A stretch of 64,000 bases of DNA from Cristatella mucedo. Taxonomy: Eukaryota > Bryozoa > Phylactolaemata > Cristatellidae. The notes beneath the pieces are model-generated. The model searched no databases. It saw only the letters and a program-made list of their open reading frames with translations, and was not told where the DNA came from. The stretch is from assembly GCA_009760855.2 (NCBI GenBank), contig WPIO01000003.1:2290001-2354000 (forward strand), in the 5' to 3' direction. The translations under genes were made by a program, and so were the position numbers. Below are positions 33,168 through 45,549 of the stretch, piece after piece (positions within the stretch are counted from its first letter, which is position 1; each line of letters opens with the position of its first letter).

Positions 33168-36100
33168 GTACGTACACAGCGAGTGCTCAATTTGACGTGC
33201 TACATTGATTTACACGTTAAGATGTCAATAAAAGCAAGCGTTTCAATAATTCAGCATGATACGCCCAGGCTGTTAGCTTCCAAAACAGTTACTGGTAGCG
33301 TGGAGATAGCCACTCATGTAAAAATGCTACCAGCGTGACGGTAACGTAAAAGAATTCCTGGATGAAAACACTCAGAAAATAATAAAGCGTGCGATGCTTG
33401 TACACGATTTCCTTCGTCAGCATGGCAGTAGCACAGTGCTTGTAATCTAGGCTGCGTGGGCACTAATTTCATAATACTGTATTCGATGCATCTGATTTTT
33501 TGAGTCTCTTAATTTTCTTTTGGACATTCTATGGATTAAAGATTAATGTACCTGTTATTTAAAGGAATTAGTAATCACTCGATCGTGTATACATTACAAG
33601 GGTTCAAACATTACGACAGAATTCGATCCTACATCGAACGTATGTGGCTGCTTAAAGCTCAGACTGAAATCCTTTCCAGCTGAGAGTGACAGAAGATACA
33701 TAAGGAAGATTGAGAGGCAAAGTTAGGAGAAAATTTAGTGTGAAATAGAGGAGGTAGAGAACAGAGCATGAGATAGAGGAGGGAGAGATTGGAATGTAAC
33801 GAATCAATAACTCGATAGTTACGATACATAATGGCCCGGTAAAGCGGAAGTTGGTGGATCATTCACGCTCTAGTAGCAGCTGTTCAATCATTAGTCACAA
33901 AGCAACAGAAGGTGCGTGATCGATCTTTCAAAGAATATCTTACCATTGTGTTTGCACCACGGATCACTCACGCTCTAATGAAAACTAATCGATCACTAGT
34001 CGCAAAGCGCAAAGTGTGTGGTCGATCTTTCAAAAGGAGTGCCTTGCGATTTGGCACCAGATTTAGCTATTTCAAGTCTGTGCTCTTTCGCATATCAATC
34101 AAATAGGCTCTCATTACTCCTTACATTAGCGCTGGGCATGTGGTCCAAGGTTTAGCCACCGTTCATTGAAAGCATTGGAGCATGATGTTAAATATCAGTT
34201 GCAAAGCAACTGATGCTCTAGCAAGTATGTGGCAATGTCTCTCGCTATACAACTGGCGCAATCTTTATAGTGTTAGTGAGTTCCGTATCCATAGTTGGGC
34301 GGCTAGTGTGAGCTACAAATTCATTTATATTTAAGTAAAATAAATAGAACTATTAAATAGTAAAAAAGAACCAGTGCTTTATCTGTATCGAGATAAAGTA
34401 CGTAGCTTATGGAGTCTTGCCTTGAAAATCTTAGCAACTTGAGCGAAAGCAAAAGTAATAAGCAACCTTCTCGTATTTTTAAGATTGATACCTGCTTATA
34501 GCTAACGCGATATTAGTTACTATGTGATCAAAGCTTGGAAAATGTCTCTTCTTCTTAATCTTCCCGCGTCAGCATAAATCGGCCAAGTTATCGCATATTG
34601 CTTGCATTTTCCGCATATATCTAGCATTGCAAACCACCAAAACGTAATTTAAAAATCCAAAAACCTTCATAGAACGCGTATGCAGTGCTCATTCGTTGAA
34701 TGCATGTCTGGGCTTCATGTTTATGTGAAGAGCTAGACCGAAGGCGGCGTCACGTGGGTGGGCTCACGCAGCCTTGCTAATAAACACGATTTGTGCACGA
34801 AATCATGCGTATTTACTTGGCCACGCAGGATCGTAACGAACGTATTCGGCGCAGTCACATTAAACGGTAATCTAGGAAGAAACACCCTCTAATAAGGAGA
34901 GTATTTATATTATTTTTAAAATAAAACAAATTATTGCAGCGCGTTTTAGTTACAATTTTCAGCTCCTCGCACTTCTCGGTTGATTGGGGCGACGTACAAT
35001 TGAGCATGGCTCTGCCATAGGGCTTGTAGCACCTGCACGCAGACTTGCTCTGCCTCAGGGCCATCCCCACCCTTTTGTCTTTCCACGTACCTGCGTACGC
35101 CCCCCACCGGCGGGCTATCTCCGACTCACAATTGATTTACCATATTGGTACGCTAGCGGCATATGGTAGGCATATCCAGAAGGATTAAGTCAGGCACTGG
35201 ATCACGCGCATGTTGACGTTGCCATTGGCAGCCAATCGTCGGTGATTGCGTAGACGCGGTAGCAGATCAGACTGCAGCCTGGTGAACTCAGTTGGATGCG
35301 TCCACGGCAATCAACGGGGATCGGGATCGATTCCTCTGAGTCCTTGAGCCCCTGCTGCTGGAAATTGCAGTGGATTAATGAAAAGTGAAATCAAATCACC
35401 TGGGTATCGCTGACGCTTTGAAAGGAGGATTATTTCTGTGCATGCCTTTGCCAATATTTACCACGTCGCTAGGCATTCCTGACTCTGTGCTTTTGACTCC
35501 GGAAAAGTAGACATTTCTCTTACAAACGGACACTTATTGCAAGGTCACTCGTGCCAAAGCAACCTCGAAGGAGATCGTGCATTAGAAAAATTCTTGGCTT
35601 CTGCCTGTCGCGCTGGTATTATGAAATGCATAGCTAATAAGGCTGCTCTAAAACACTGCACCTTGTAAAACCTGAGGGCTAACTTGTTCTAGCGTTCAAA
35701 ACGTTTTCACAATAGTGCAAGGGTGAGCTAGGGCTTTCTTACTTACTAGCAATTGCGCCTTGCCATTTTTATCGTTCGATGCATTAAAACGGTAGATCTA
35801 GGCTCGAATGGCAATGCAAGTTTAGAGCCGGCTCTAGATGCCGTGCAATGTATTTTCTTTTTTCAATATGTACAATATATTTTCTTCCACCTTTCTCAAT
35901 TTGTACTAATACCGCTACGTAGCCCTGTCAATCAAAGAAGTTCAGTTCTCTGGTGGCGCTATACAAATGTGTTATTATGAATCGAGCCGCTTAAAAATGT
36001 CTACGTCTAATATTATTAACAATTTAGATTTGCATACTGCATTGTTCTCTCGCACTGTTTGACTTACGCCAACCGTGGAGCTGCTGCATGGGGCCTCTTT

Positions 36101-36344
36101 AGAGTCGCCTGCCAAGGCGATTTACTCGTGAGCACGTAGCCGTACATATCCTAAGCCAAACTTTAACTTAGACACCGCCTATCTAAGCCAGTTGTTCTTA
36201 GGTGACGAGAGACAGTATTTAGAAAAACATGCAGAGTCTGAAGATTTTCAGAAAATTTGCTCGGCTGAAATCGGACGAGACAGTGCCGTTTTTCCACTCG
36301 CGGCCAAAGCGCTCTGACATGCTTTAACCTGTGACCTCTTGCAG
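33168..36344. other. Gene B intron 3 (3.2 kb)
   Basis: Mostly AT-rich unique-looking sequence. A tRNA-like block is listed separately at 35270. No other feature was recognised. Confidence 0.6.
35270..35400 (+). repeat. tRNA-like SINE fragment
   Basis: 'gtgaactcagttggatgcgt' resembles an A box (CTCAGTTGG) and 'gatcgggatcgattcctctg' a B box, about 45 bp apart. The body does not match families 1 or 2 clearly. Confidence 0.4.
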
Positions 36345-36612
36345 ATACGCCGAGTCCTACATCTCTCTAAAGGAGCGCGAAACGCGACGACAGACGGCAA
36401 GCTCAAGTAACGCATATACGACAGTATTTGTACAGAATTTGGACGGCGCCGTCAACGAGAGTGCGGCGAAAGATATGTTTGCCAAGTACGGCCCCATAAT
36501 AATGGTCAAAGCGCTAAAGGGCTCTCCGGGATCCGTAGCGACGTCAGCGTTCATAACGTACGCCGACCACGACTCGGCCGAGAAAGCGATAAACGGCAGC
36601 AGAAGCGGCACG
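36345..36612 (+). CDS. pabpc: PABPC-like gene B, RRM2 end and RRM3
   Basis: The acceptor is gacctcttgcag. After completing the split valine codon the exon reads YAESYISLKERETRRQTASS, then RNP2 in YTTVFVQNLDGAVNESAAKD, FAKYGPIIMVKAL, and a poor RNP1 (ATSAFITYADH in place of KGFGFVSFERH). It ends AEKAINGSRSGT. Only a GC donor (ACG|gcgagt) keeps phase 0, and with it the junction length matches gene A exactly. The nearest GT (36617) would break the frame. Loss of both RNP1 glycines and an aromatic suggests weakened RNA binding by this RRM. Confidence 0.83.
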
Positions 36613-36937
36613 GCGAGTAGCTGACATGGCGCGACGTCGCCGCCAGCGAGCGAGCGAGCGAGCGAGCGAGCGAGCGAGCGAGCGAGCGCCGTCCGCGTCG
36701 GCCTTACCGCGCCATCTTTGAGCGCGCTGCACTGAGCGCTTTTTAGAAAACGTCGTCGGCGAAGATGGAGGCAATTGCGCTCGCTGCTGCTGCTACCAGT
36801 ACGTTCGCGTTGCTCTTTCCATAGAACAGAATTTTAACGCAAACTGATAAACGCAAACTCAAACGCAAACGGAAACTCAGCCAGTCGGTCGGAAGCAGAG
36901 AAAGACGAGTTGAAGCGAGAGCCAAACCCAGTTTAAT

Positions 36938-37083
36938 TTGCCGAGCTGGTTTAGTCCGGCGGTAAAGTTACTCGCCCCGACCGAGGCCTAACTGAGGTCG
37001 TGGGCTCGAGCCCCGAGGCACATATGAAGCGCCTGAATAGAGATTAAGTTCTCTTGGGGCACTATACAAATGAATTATATAGA
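36938..37083 (+). repeat. tRNA-derived SINE (family 1), full-length
   Basis: 'gccgagctggtttagtccgg' (A-box side), 'gaggtcgtgggctcgagccc' (B box), 'gcgcctgaatagagattaag', then 'ttggggcactatacaaatga' and an AT tail. This is the clearest family-1 copy. Its end 'gcactatacaaatga' is related in layout to the L2 tail, so the SINE may use L2 machinery (inference). Confidence 0.8.
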
Positions 37084-37084
37084 T

Positions 37085-37205
37085 AAATTTATTTTATTAA
37101 TTTTACATGGCATTAGAAGAACTTTAACGGCTATCTATCCGCTTGCTGCGGCCTATAACGATTGACCCCTCGTCGTACCTACGACCTGGGTCGCTACTTG
37201 CGAGC
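37085..37205 (-). repeat. tRNA-derived SINE (family 2), degraded
   Basis: 'agaagaactttaacggctat' and 'ccgcttgctgcgg' match the body of the family-2 SINE at 31150-31316 in the same minus orientation. Confidence 0.6.
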
Positions 37206-37604
37206 ACTTTACTCGCTGTCCAAGGACAGGGGCGAGAGAGAGAGAGAGAGAGAGAGACGAGAGGAGAGAAAGAGAGAGCGCGCGTGCTTAAATAGAATTG
37301 TTTACTACCGAAAATCAACCAGACAAAACGGCAGCAGAGATAGACACAATTTGCGCTCGGCACCTCAGAGACAACACCGATTGGTCAGTCCACTCCTGAG
37401 GTTTCTCGCTGCATTCCGGCGCGCTGAGCAAGGCTGCTTCCGACGTATTGATGCGGATTCCGAAGACGCTACGGAGTATGGATGCGAACACGTTAACCTT
37501 CGCTTAGCTATTGGCACAGGCCTAGGACAGGGGGCAGCATATCTGTTAAATGTTTATTTCCTGTGCTGGCTTTTTCCCGTACAAAATCGTTCAAAATGTC
37601 ACGC

Positions 37605-37671
37605 CTCTTCTACTTCTTCCTGGTACCAGGAAGAAGTAGAAGAGTACGCTTCTTCTACTTCTTCCTGGTAC
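37605..37671. repeat. 40-bp perfect palindrome plus a third arm copy
   Basis: Positions 37605-37644 are a perfect palindrome centred between 37624 and 37625 (centre ggtacc, arms ctcttctacttcttcctggt and its complement). From 37645 to 37671 the arm 'cttcttctacttcttcctgg' occurs again. Confidence 0.95.
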
Positions 37672-37734
37672 GGTGTTGCTGATGAGCGGCTGAGAGCTGC
37701 AGCGGATTCGTCACGCCTCCGCTTCTTTCTCTCT

Positions 37735-38140
37735 GTGCGGCCCTTTGTCCTCTGTGCGTGCGGCCCGTTGTCCTCTGTGCGGCCCGTTGTCCTCTGTGCG
37801 TGCGGCCCGTTGTCCTCTGTGCGGCCCGTTGTCCTCTGTGCGTGCGGCCCGTTGTCCTCTGTGCGTGCGGCCCGTTGTCCTCTGTGCGGCCCGTTGTCCT
37901 CTGTGCGGCCCGTTGTCCTCTGTGCGGCCCGTTGTCCCCTTTGCGGCCCGTTGTCCCCTTTGCGGCCCGTTGTCCTCTTTGCGGCCCGATGTCCTCTTTG
38001 CGTGCCTCCCGTTGTCCTCTTTGCGTGCCTCCCGTTGTCCTCTCTGCGGCCCGTTGTCCTCTCTGCGTGCCTCCCGTTGTCGTCTCTGCGTGCCTCCCGT
38101 TGTCCTCTTTGCGGCTCGTTGTCCTCTTTGCGGCCCGTTG
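37735..38140. repeat. 19/23-bp minisatellite
   Basis: The unit is 'gtgcggcccgttgtcctct', with a variant carrying an extra 'gtgc' (23 bp) and later 'gtgcctccc' variants, about 20 copies. All frames are open through it on both strands, which explains the long repeat-like frames here. Confidence 0.95.
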
Positions 38141-38577
38141 CCGCTCGCGAGGAAATGCCTTTTTCATTAGGCTTCCGCCAACGCTCGATCTTACTACAGT
38201 CATTGGAAAAAATGTGCATGTAGTATGCTAAGGCCGCAGTTCATTTGCGGCCATGTAGCTAAATTGCTAAGCGCAAAGCGCTGTGGCAGAAGTATAAAAC
38301 TCAAACTCTACACAAATCGCACAGCTTTGCATCGTGCCAACTCGTCCACGAAAAGCGGGAGCTGGAAAGCGCCAGCCGTCTCTTCGGTCGCGCCTGCCCG
38401 AGAGCGCTGCCTGCCGGAGTGCCATGGATATCTTTTAAAAGCCCGTGTTCAAATTCCTCTGAGTGTGTTAAGTACTAGCATTTCAATTTTCAACTTTGCT
38501 ATTGCGAGTTAGCTTTGTAGTTACGCAAGCAAATAAGCAAATTATCTCACCCTTATTGACACTCATCTTTGCCGTAC

Positions 38578-38672
38578 TCTTATATATATTTATATATATA
38601 TATATATATATATAAATTTATATATATAGATAAATTTATCTATCTATATATATATATATATATATATATTCA
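38578..38672. repeat. (TA)n tract with inverted symmetry
   Basis: TA dinucleotide repeats flank 'agataaatttatctatc', so the whole block can fold back on itself. Confidence 0.9.
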
Positions 38673-39037
38673 CACAAGCCTGGTAGCTAACGACCGCCGA
38701 TACTCGCATTCCAAAATTAGAGATTTATATCCAGAAATCGAATTGAGCCGGTAGCATAGCACGGTAAGAAACTAATAGTTAAACGGCATTTTGCTGAGCC
38801 TAATCTTTAGAAGTTTCCGCATAGTGGTAAAGTGACATTCGTTTTTAGCGTGTCACGATTTTTTGTGCTATGCATCGAGTCAGGGGGGGACCTACCCAGC
38901 GATCTATTGCCGGTCACGCCCTCGGTCGATGCGATGTGAGCGCCTCCTGGTACTTAGCTGACTCGCTGTAACGGCTCTCGCGCCCTCTCACTCAGCGAGC
39001 GGCGGTGTTATCGAAAGCGGCTCCGTTTCGACTTCAG

Positions 39038-39247
39038 ATCAAGGTCAGCCAAGCGCTGACGAAAGCAGAGCTGACAGAGCGAAGGCAGCAGCAGCAGCGG
39101 CAGCAGCGGCGGCTGGAGACGCAGGGGACATTACGAGGATCTCGGGAGAGATCCTCGACTGTCTATGTGAGAAATATCAGCCGGAGCATGAACAGCGATG
39201 ATTTAAAGTCCCTACTCTCTGGATACGGAGACGTTGCGAATGCGAAT
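39038..39247 (+). CDS. pabpc: PABPC-like gene B, RRM3 end and RRM4 first half
   Basis: A 70-codon exon with acceptor tttcgacttcag and donor AAT|gtgagt. IKVSQALTKAELTERRQQQQ matches the last RRM3 strand and basic tail of PABPC (IYVGRAQKKVERQTEL). A Gln/Arg-rich linker follows, longer than in gene A, then RNP2 of RRM4 in SSTVYVRNISRSMNSDDLKS, and it ends LLSGYGDVANAN. Phases are 0 and 0, as in gene A. Confidence 0.86.
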
Positions 39248-39344
39248 GTGAGTAGCAGTGCAGTGATTTGAAGCTACTTGCGAGGCTGTAGTGTTTCAAT
39301 ATCTTGCTGTCATGTTTCGGCTGGACCCGATTGCGTTTCAGCTC

Positions 39345-39640
39345 CTCCTCCATACCAACCAGAATCTTTGCACATGGGCGTATGCTACTAGCTACTTGCT
39401 ATCTCAACTGCCCTCCTGAATTAGCTATGCTTCTCACCGTTTTTTATTTGTTGCGTATGACAAGCTCCATTGGCTACCGAACGCATACAGGAGGCCACTT
39501 GGACTTTGATTGCGAAATAATAAACTCTACTGGGAAACGACCACTTAGTCTATGCAGCTTTGTAGAGTTACAGACGGAGAAACGTTACATAGCATTAGGG
39601 AGCACCGGAAAGTGGCCAGAGGCCCCAGTTTCGTGGACCA
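39345..39640 (+). repeat. Interspersed repeat 'X', copy 3
   Basis: 'tatctcaactgccctcctga', 'ctaccgaacgcatacaggag' and 'gctttgtagagttacagacg' then 'gagaaacgttacat' follow the same order as in copies 1 and 2. Confidence 0.65.
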
Positions 39641-40467
39641 AACTGAAGTTGAAGAAATTGGCGGCTTCCTAACCGCTTAATGTGCTCCCCCAGCTTTTGT
39701 CATATGTACTGCCCCAGGCTAGCACAAGGTCTGGTCCGTTGACTTAATCCTGGCTTTGCCTACGACTTTGCCTCGTTCACGGATTATATTTATAGCTGCC
39801 TGCATCGCAGGATTCTGTGTGGGCGGAGGATGGCAAGAAAAATAATGAGCCGGCATGTAGCTGTAATGAGAACAGCAGTAGGGACACGCATGTACTCACC
39901 AAGAATAGACAGCTGATGGCCTTCGCCGTTGGAGTACGGGTTAGTGTCAAAACTTTTACGCATCCGCTTTTTTACCATGACGGCACGCAGATTTGGACAT
40001 TCACACAGTGACGAAGAAATCGCTGAGCGACGAAGCTGAAGCTGAAGGATTTGATATTTGATCTTTAGTCAGTGATCTTGATATGAAATATAATAGTATC
40101 TGCGGAATTAAACAATCGGACTGCTTCGAGGCCTTAACGCTCCTTTCTGATCGGGACGACGCTAGCAGATTGTGGTAGGTCATCATTTGCCGAGGACTAG
40201 AAAGTATCAAGACAGGCTCGTAACATGCAGGGAATTTTTTGAAAAGAATATTTGCCTTCGAAGCAATTATCTGCAAGCGCTGGTTCTAGTAAATCATTGC
40301 TTTGTTGGTGAATGAATACTGCTGTTCAACAGTCAGCCGCTGCCATCTCCTTAGAAATGAAGCTGTGTTTGCTGTTGCTGCTCGATGTCTTGCCACTCCG
40401 CACTCGAGTAGACATGATACGTCACTGATTCTGTGCTCTTTGACACGCGAGCCGCATCGCTTAAGTT

Positions 40468-40495
40468 GAACTTGGCATTCAAGAATGCCAAGTTC
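40468..40495. repeat. 13-bp inverted repeat with 2-bp loop
   Basis: The arms gaacttggcattc and gaatgccaagttc are perfect complements around 'aa'. Confidence 0.9.
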
Positions 40496-40989
40496 GCGAA
40501 GGGCCTTGAAAGTTTGCAAATGTTGAACCTACACTTTCTCTTCCGCTAGGAATGCACGCGCGTTCACCGAAAGCTCCTGGAACATTGTCGAGTGCAAACT
40601 GCTGACGACAATACCGGTGCATAGCACGGAGTAGTGCACATTTAGCTTTAGATCTATATACATCAACGTTCTGCTCAGGGAAGTAATCGGAAATGAAATC
40701 AAGGCGGCGACAAAAACTTTGACTTGTAATCGGATACAGCGTCACGTCAACTGAGAGGTGTGGCACTGTGTAGCTGTCTCTTTCAGCCACTTAAAATTGT
40801 TTCCGATAATCGACACAGATGTTAAGGTCGCCATGTAGCTATATGATGACCTCAAACGGCGATGCCCCCAGAGGGATCTATTTGTTCTACTTTTCCATTA
40901 TAGAACATCTTAATTATCTTCTTTTCTTAAGCCAAGCCTTCATTTCTGGCTCAATGTGCTTTGTGCACTATCGTAGCAGTACTAGTTTC

Positions 40990-41190
40990 AGCTGGATCTG
41001 ACTTTGGAGCTGCCGTTAAGGATCGCGATAGCCAAGGAGGTAAGGTGACGGCTCTTCATGATCGAGGTCGTGGGTTCGAATCCTGCCGTTGGGCGATCCT
41101 TTATTGCCAACTGCAAGCGGTAGCGAGAGCCTCTAAGGCTCTTCTGCTGCTAGACAAACGAGGCTGTAAAATCAGCTAATATTTTTCATT
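40990..41190 (+). repeat. tRNA-derived SINE (family 2)
   Basis: 'gatagccaaggaggtaaggt' (A-box side), 'gaggtcgtgggttcgaatcc' (B box), 'actgcaagcggtagcgagag', 'cttctgctgctagacaaacg' and 'aggctgtaaaatcagctaat', in plus orientation. Same family as 31150-31316. Confidence 0.8.
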
Positions 41191-41715
41191 CTTTTTTATT
41201 TAATATATCTTACGGAAATGAAGTCTTGCAAGCCTTTGAAAAATACTTTGAAATATTTCAGACGAAAAACTATAAGCTACTGCCTCTAGTTTCCTGAAAA
41301 TAGTATGCTTTCGTGTTTTCACCCCAAGTATCCATAGGTTTACTACTCGGATGTCGTCTGCCATCCGTCTCCAGTCTGGACACATGTATTCAAAATGCGA
41401 TTCATTTTCAGCCTATCTAAAAATCTAGTTGTTGACATGTTACGTCTCCGGCACATCCAGGAGGTGCAATGTCTCACCCAGAACGCCCCTTTGCTTTCGG
41501 AGATCGTTAGGACGCTGGTAAAAAGTACGCCATCTGAAAAATTGAATCCTTTAAGCAAGTTTTACCGACATACTTCAGAGCAGCACGGCAAGTGCAGCAC
41601 GACTTAGTCTGCTACTGACCTGCTGTAATTATAACTAATGCGGCTCGCACGTCGACGATATATGTATGCCTCCGCATTGGGCCTAGCATGCACTTGGACT
41701 GATAGAGCAGAAACA

Positions 41716-41902
41716 TACTTGCATGCTGACCCTGTGCAAGTCAACCCTAACCATTTTATTCGTGTTGTTTATTGAGCATTCTACCACTAATCATTAGATC
41801 GTGCTTCTTTGGCAGCAAATGTTAAGTGTCTAGAAAGAGATTGAGTTCTCTGAGGGTGCTTTATCAAGTGCATTATTATTATTATCATTATTTTTATTAT
41901 TA
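41716..41902 (+). repeat. L2-type 3' end fragment
   Basis: It begins 'cttgcatgctgaccctgtgc', continues with 'gcagcaaatgttaagtgtct' and 'gagattgagttctctgaggg', and ends in (ATT)n. Confidence 0.85.
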
Positions 41903-42654
41903 TACCGTCCAATTCCTACTTATTTAAACTGGACAAAATACACGAATGTGAGATTATTATTAGTTTCATAAGAACGTTAAACTTTAGTTCGCTATCGTAA
42001 TTGTAGACATCTGTCATTGGAACAAAGATTTTCATATTGTTGGTCGAGGCATTCGCCTAGACCACAGCCTAAGAGCTAAATAAATTTTGAAAAACTAGAG
42101 GCCGTTGCACGATGGTGGTGCACGAAATTATCAATTAATCTTGGATTACAAAATTGGTCTCTCACGAACGCTACAGGCTCATTTTTAAGTAAAATGCAGG
42201 AATTTGTTCATATCGCTCACTCGGCTGACCCGCCACATCATCGCGTTAAATGTGGATGTCAATAGTTAATTAACAAGGCAGATCTGAAATGGATAGTATT
42301 CGCGCTAGGCAACGAACTGTTTTTTGGATGGTAAAGGTCAAGGTAAAGCATGTGCACTCGAACCAACCACTCGGTGGGATGCAAAGAGTGCACGACACCA
42401 CGAGCTCACTTGTGTCGGCGACCAATCCCCGCACTCCTTGTCCGAGATGCTATCTGCTAGTACTCACTATCGGTTCAAAGAAATGGCAAAGTACTATACA
42501 AAACGCTACTGGATTATGTCGATTACACTGACTTCATGATACGTTGCTAGATCTAGACTTCACAGCTGCTTATCGAGCTGCTTCTGCGAGAGCTTCGTGT
42601 AGGCGCCCAGGCTCAAGCTCGCGCGTTATATCGCGCGCGAATAACCCCATGCAG

Positions 42655-42864
42655 GTTTCTAAAATTGGCGGCATGAGCCAAGGATTCGGCTTCGTCCAAT
42701 TCAAAAGTCGAGAGAACGCCGATGCGGCCGTGAGCCAGCTCAATGGACATACCAAGGACGGCCTGCCAATCTATGCAGCCATTGCCAGGTCACGACAAGA
42801 GAGACTCGTTGAAAACTTCTCTACTGTAACTCACAAGCTGAGAAACGTTAACCCTGAGACAGGG
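42655..42864 (+). CDS. pabpc: PABPC-like gene B, RRM4 second half
   Basis: A 70-codon exon with acceptor accccatgcag and donor GGG|gtaagc. VSKIGGMSQGFGFVQFKSRE carries an intact RNP1 (QGFGFVQF). NADAAVSQLNGHTKDGLPIY follows, then AAIARSRQERLVENF, matching PABPC LYVALAQRKEERQAHL in place. The tail (RNVNPETG) starts the linker. RRM4 is the best-kept RRM of gene B. Phase 0 on both sides. Confidence 0.87.
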
Positions 42865-43584
42865 GTAAGCATGTGATGCCACCGGATGCAAGTTATTCTC
42901 TGGTTTTTTTATTCAAAAACGTACTAATTGACATGGCGTGAACAAATCAATTTGTGCGATCAGCAGCTAGATCTGTAGAACAGCTTTATGCCCAACGTCT
43001 ACCGAAAAAAATCAGGGTGGTAATTGAAGCATGCTAACAGACAGATTGGCTCGCCTGTATTATGATTCACTTCTTCTTACAGCCTTTGCTCCTTCCGTCT
43101 GAATTGTCCTTTATGTGTCTTTGCGCGCTCACGTTGCAGACGCCATTGTGTTTTTCACAAAAATTAATGTTTTCCAGAGAATGCATAACGGTCCTTGAAA
43201 GTGCTTTTAGTTCTCTCGGAGCACTATGCAAATGGATTATCTTTAGTTAATTGTGGTTAGCCTAGCATTTCTACTTTGCTTAGCCTTCAAAAAGCTCCTC
43301 AGCTCCAGAGAAGATGCTGACGTCTGAATTTTTTGGATCAAGTAGCAAAATTTGCAGAGCTCTGGGGAACTTTGAATTTGGCATATTTCATAAAAGCTAC
43401 ATTATAAATATTAGGATCGATGTTTTTTTGCATGCCGGTTGAGTTTAGGCTAATGGCTCTTAATAGTTACAAAATATGAACGAACGAGAAAAACGCAGAA
43501 GAATCAAGAAGAATAAAACACCCAACAAAGATAGTGGTCGCATCAATGGATGCCGGAAGCATTTCTTTTGCATTTATAATCATC

Positions 43585-43765
43585 ATAATAATAATAATGC
43601 ATTTTGTAAAGCACCCTCAGAGAACTCAGTCTATTTATAGGCACTTTGAATTTGCTGTAAAATAAGCACGATCGAATGGTCAGTGGTAGCATGCTCACTC
43701 AACAACAAGAATGACATGATTAGGGGTGACATGTACCGGGTCAGCAGCTGCTAAATGAGCTTCTC
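43585..43765 (-). repeat. L2-type 3' end fragment (minus), left half of an inverted pair
   Basis: (AAT)n, 'gcattttgtaaagcaccctc' and 'tgacatgattaggggtgaca' follow the family 3' end in minus orientation. Confidence 0.85.
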
Positions 43766-43799
43766 ACTGGTTAAACGATTCTGAAGTTAAAGAAAGTTT

Positions 43800-44210
43800 G
43801 CTAGTGCAAGTTATTTGATCTTGTACAAACCTCAAATCCTGTGGAGACCATGTGTTTAGTTAATATGCTCCCAAAACCTGGAACTCCCTCCCGACTTTCG
43901 TCAGAATATCCCCTGACTTGACCACATTTAAAAAGAACTTAAAAACACACCTATTTAGGACAGCATTTAGTGGGTCCTTGTGATTCGTCCTTCATGTGCT
44001 TATGCGTGCTGACACGGTGCGTGCTGCCACTAACCATATTTTCATGCTGACCCTGTGCATGTCACCCCTAACCATGTTATTCATGTTTATCAAGCATGAT
44101 ATAACTCACCATTCAATCGCGTTTCCCGTAGCAGCAAATGTGAAGCGCCTAGAAAGAGATTGAGTTCTCTGAGGGCGCTTATCAAGTGCATTATTATTAT
44201 ATTATTATTT
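43800..44210 (+). repeat. L2-type 3' end fragment (plus), right half of an inverted pair
   Basis: It encodes the degraded C-terminus ('cctggaactccctcccgact', 'cctgacttgaccacatttaa'), then 'gtgaagcgcctagaaagaga', the tail box and (ATT)n. Orientation is opposite to 43585-43765. Confidence 0.88.
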
Positions 44211-44589
44211 TTGAAAAGGTAGCAATCCTTTGGCATTGATTAAATAATTTTATTCTGTTGCTCTCTATCGTTACTCGTTGAACTAAGGTTTTAGTACATT
44301 TAGCACCAATTCAGATGCTTTATATTACCATCATGATCCAGTCAGCCACCGAGCAGAGGCGGACTATTAGGTAGCGAAAGAACGAAAGGGTTTCTGGCTA
44401 AAGCATAAATTTGTGTCAATCTGCATTTACTCTGCTGTGATTCTGTTAGAAACGCCCTCGTGCGTGAGTTCGCAAGCAGGCACACTGCCGCACTCACCCG
44501 CTCATACCCATAAGCAAGGGCAATCGAAAACATATTCCTGCCTCTTTCACTCTCGTTCTTTCTCTCGCTCTCCATCTTTCTCCGTCATT

Positions 44590-45549
<960 letters not shown>

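Larger units (their letters stand above)
36613..39037. other. Gene B intron 4 (2.4 kb), repeat-rich, GC-AG type
   Basis: It starts with gcgagt and ends with tttcgacttcag. It holds a (CGAG)n run at 36648-36690, SINEs, a GA run at 37213-37255, the 40-bp palindrome, a 19/23-bp minisatellite and a TA tract, each listed separately. Confidence 0.7.
39248..42654. other. Gene B intron 5 (3.4 kb)
   Basis: It contains repeat X copy 3, a 13-bp hairpin at 40468-40495, a family-2 SINE and an L2 tail fragment, listed separately. Nothing else was recognised. Confidence 0.6.

Noticed and set aside
36613-36622. GT donor at 36617 for the gene B RRM3 exon
   Set aside because: It leaves phase 1, whereas the next exon (39038) is phase 0 and gene A has phase 0 at this junction. 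The GC donor at 36613 fits frame and spacing.
37162-38223. 353-residue plus and 206-residue minus frames
   Set aside because: Produced by the palindrome and the 19/23-bp minisatellite.
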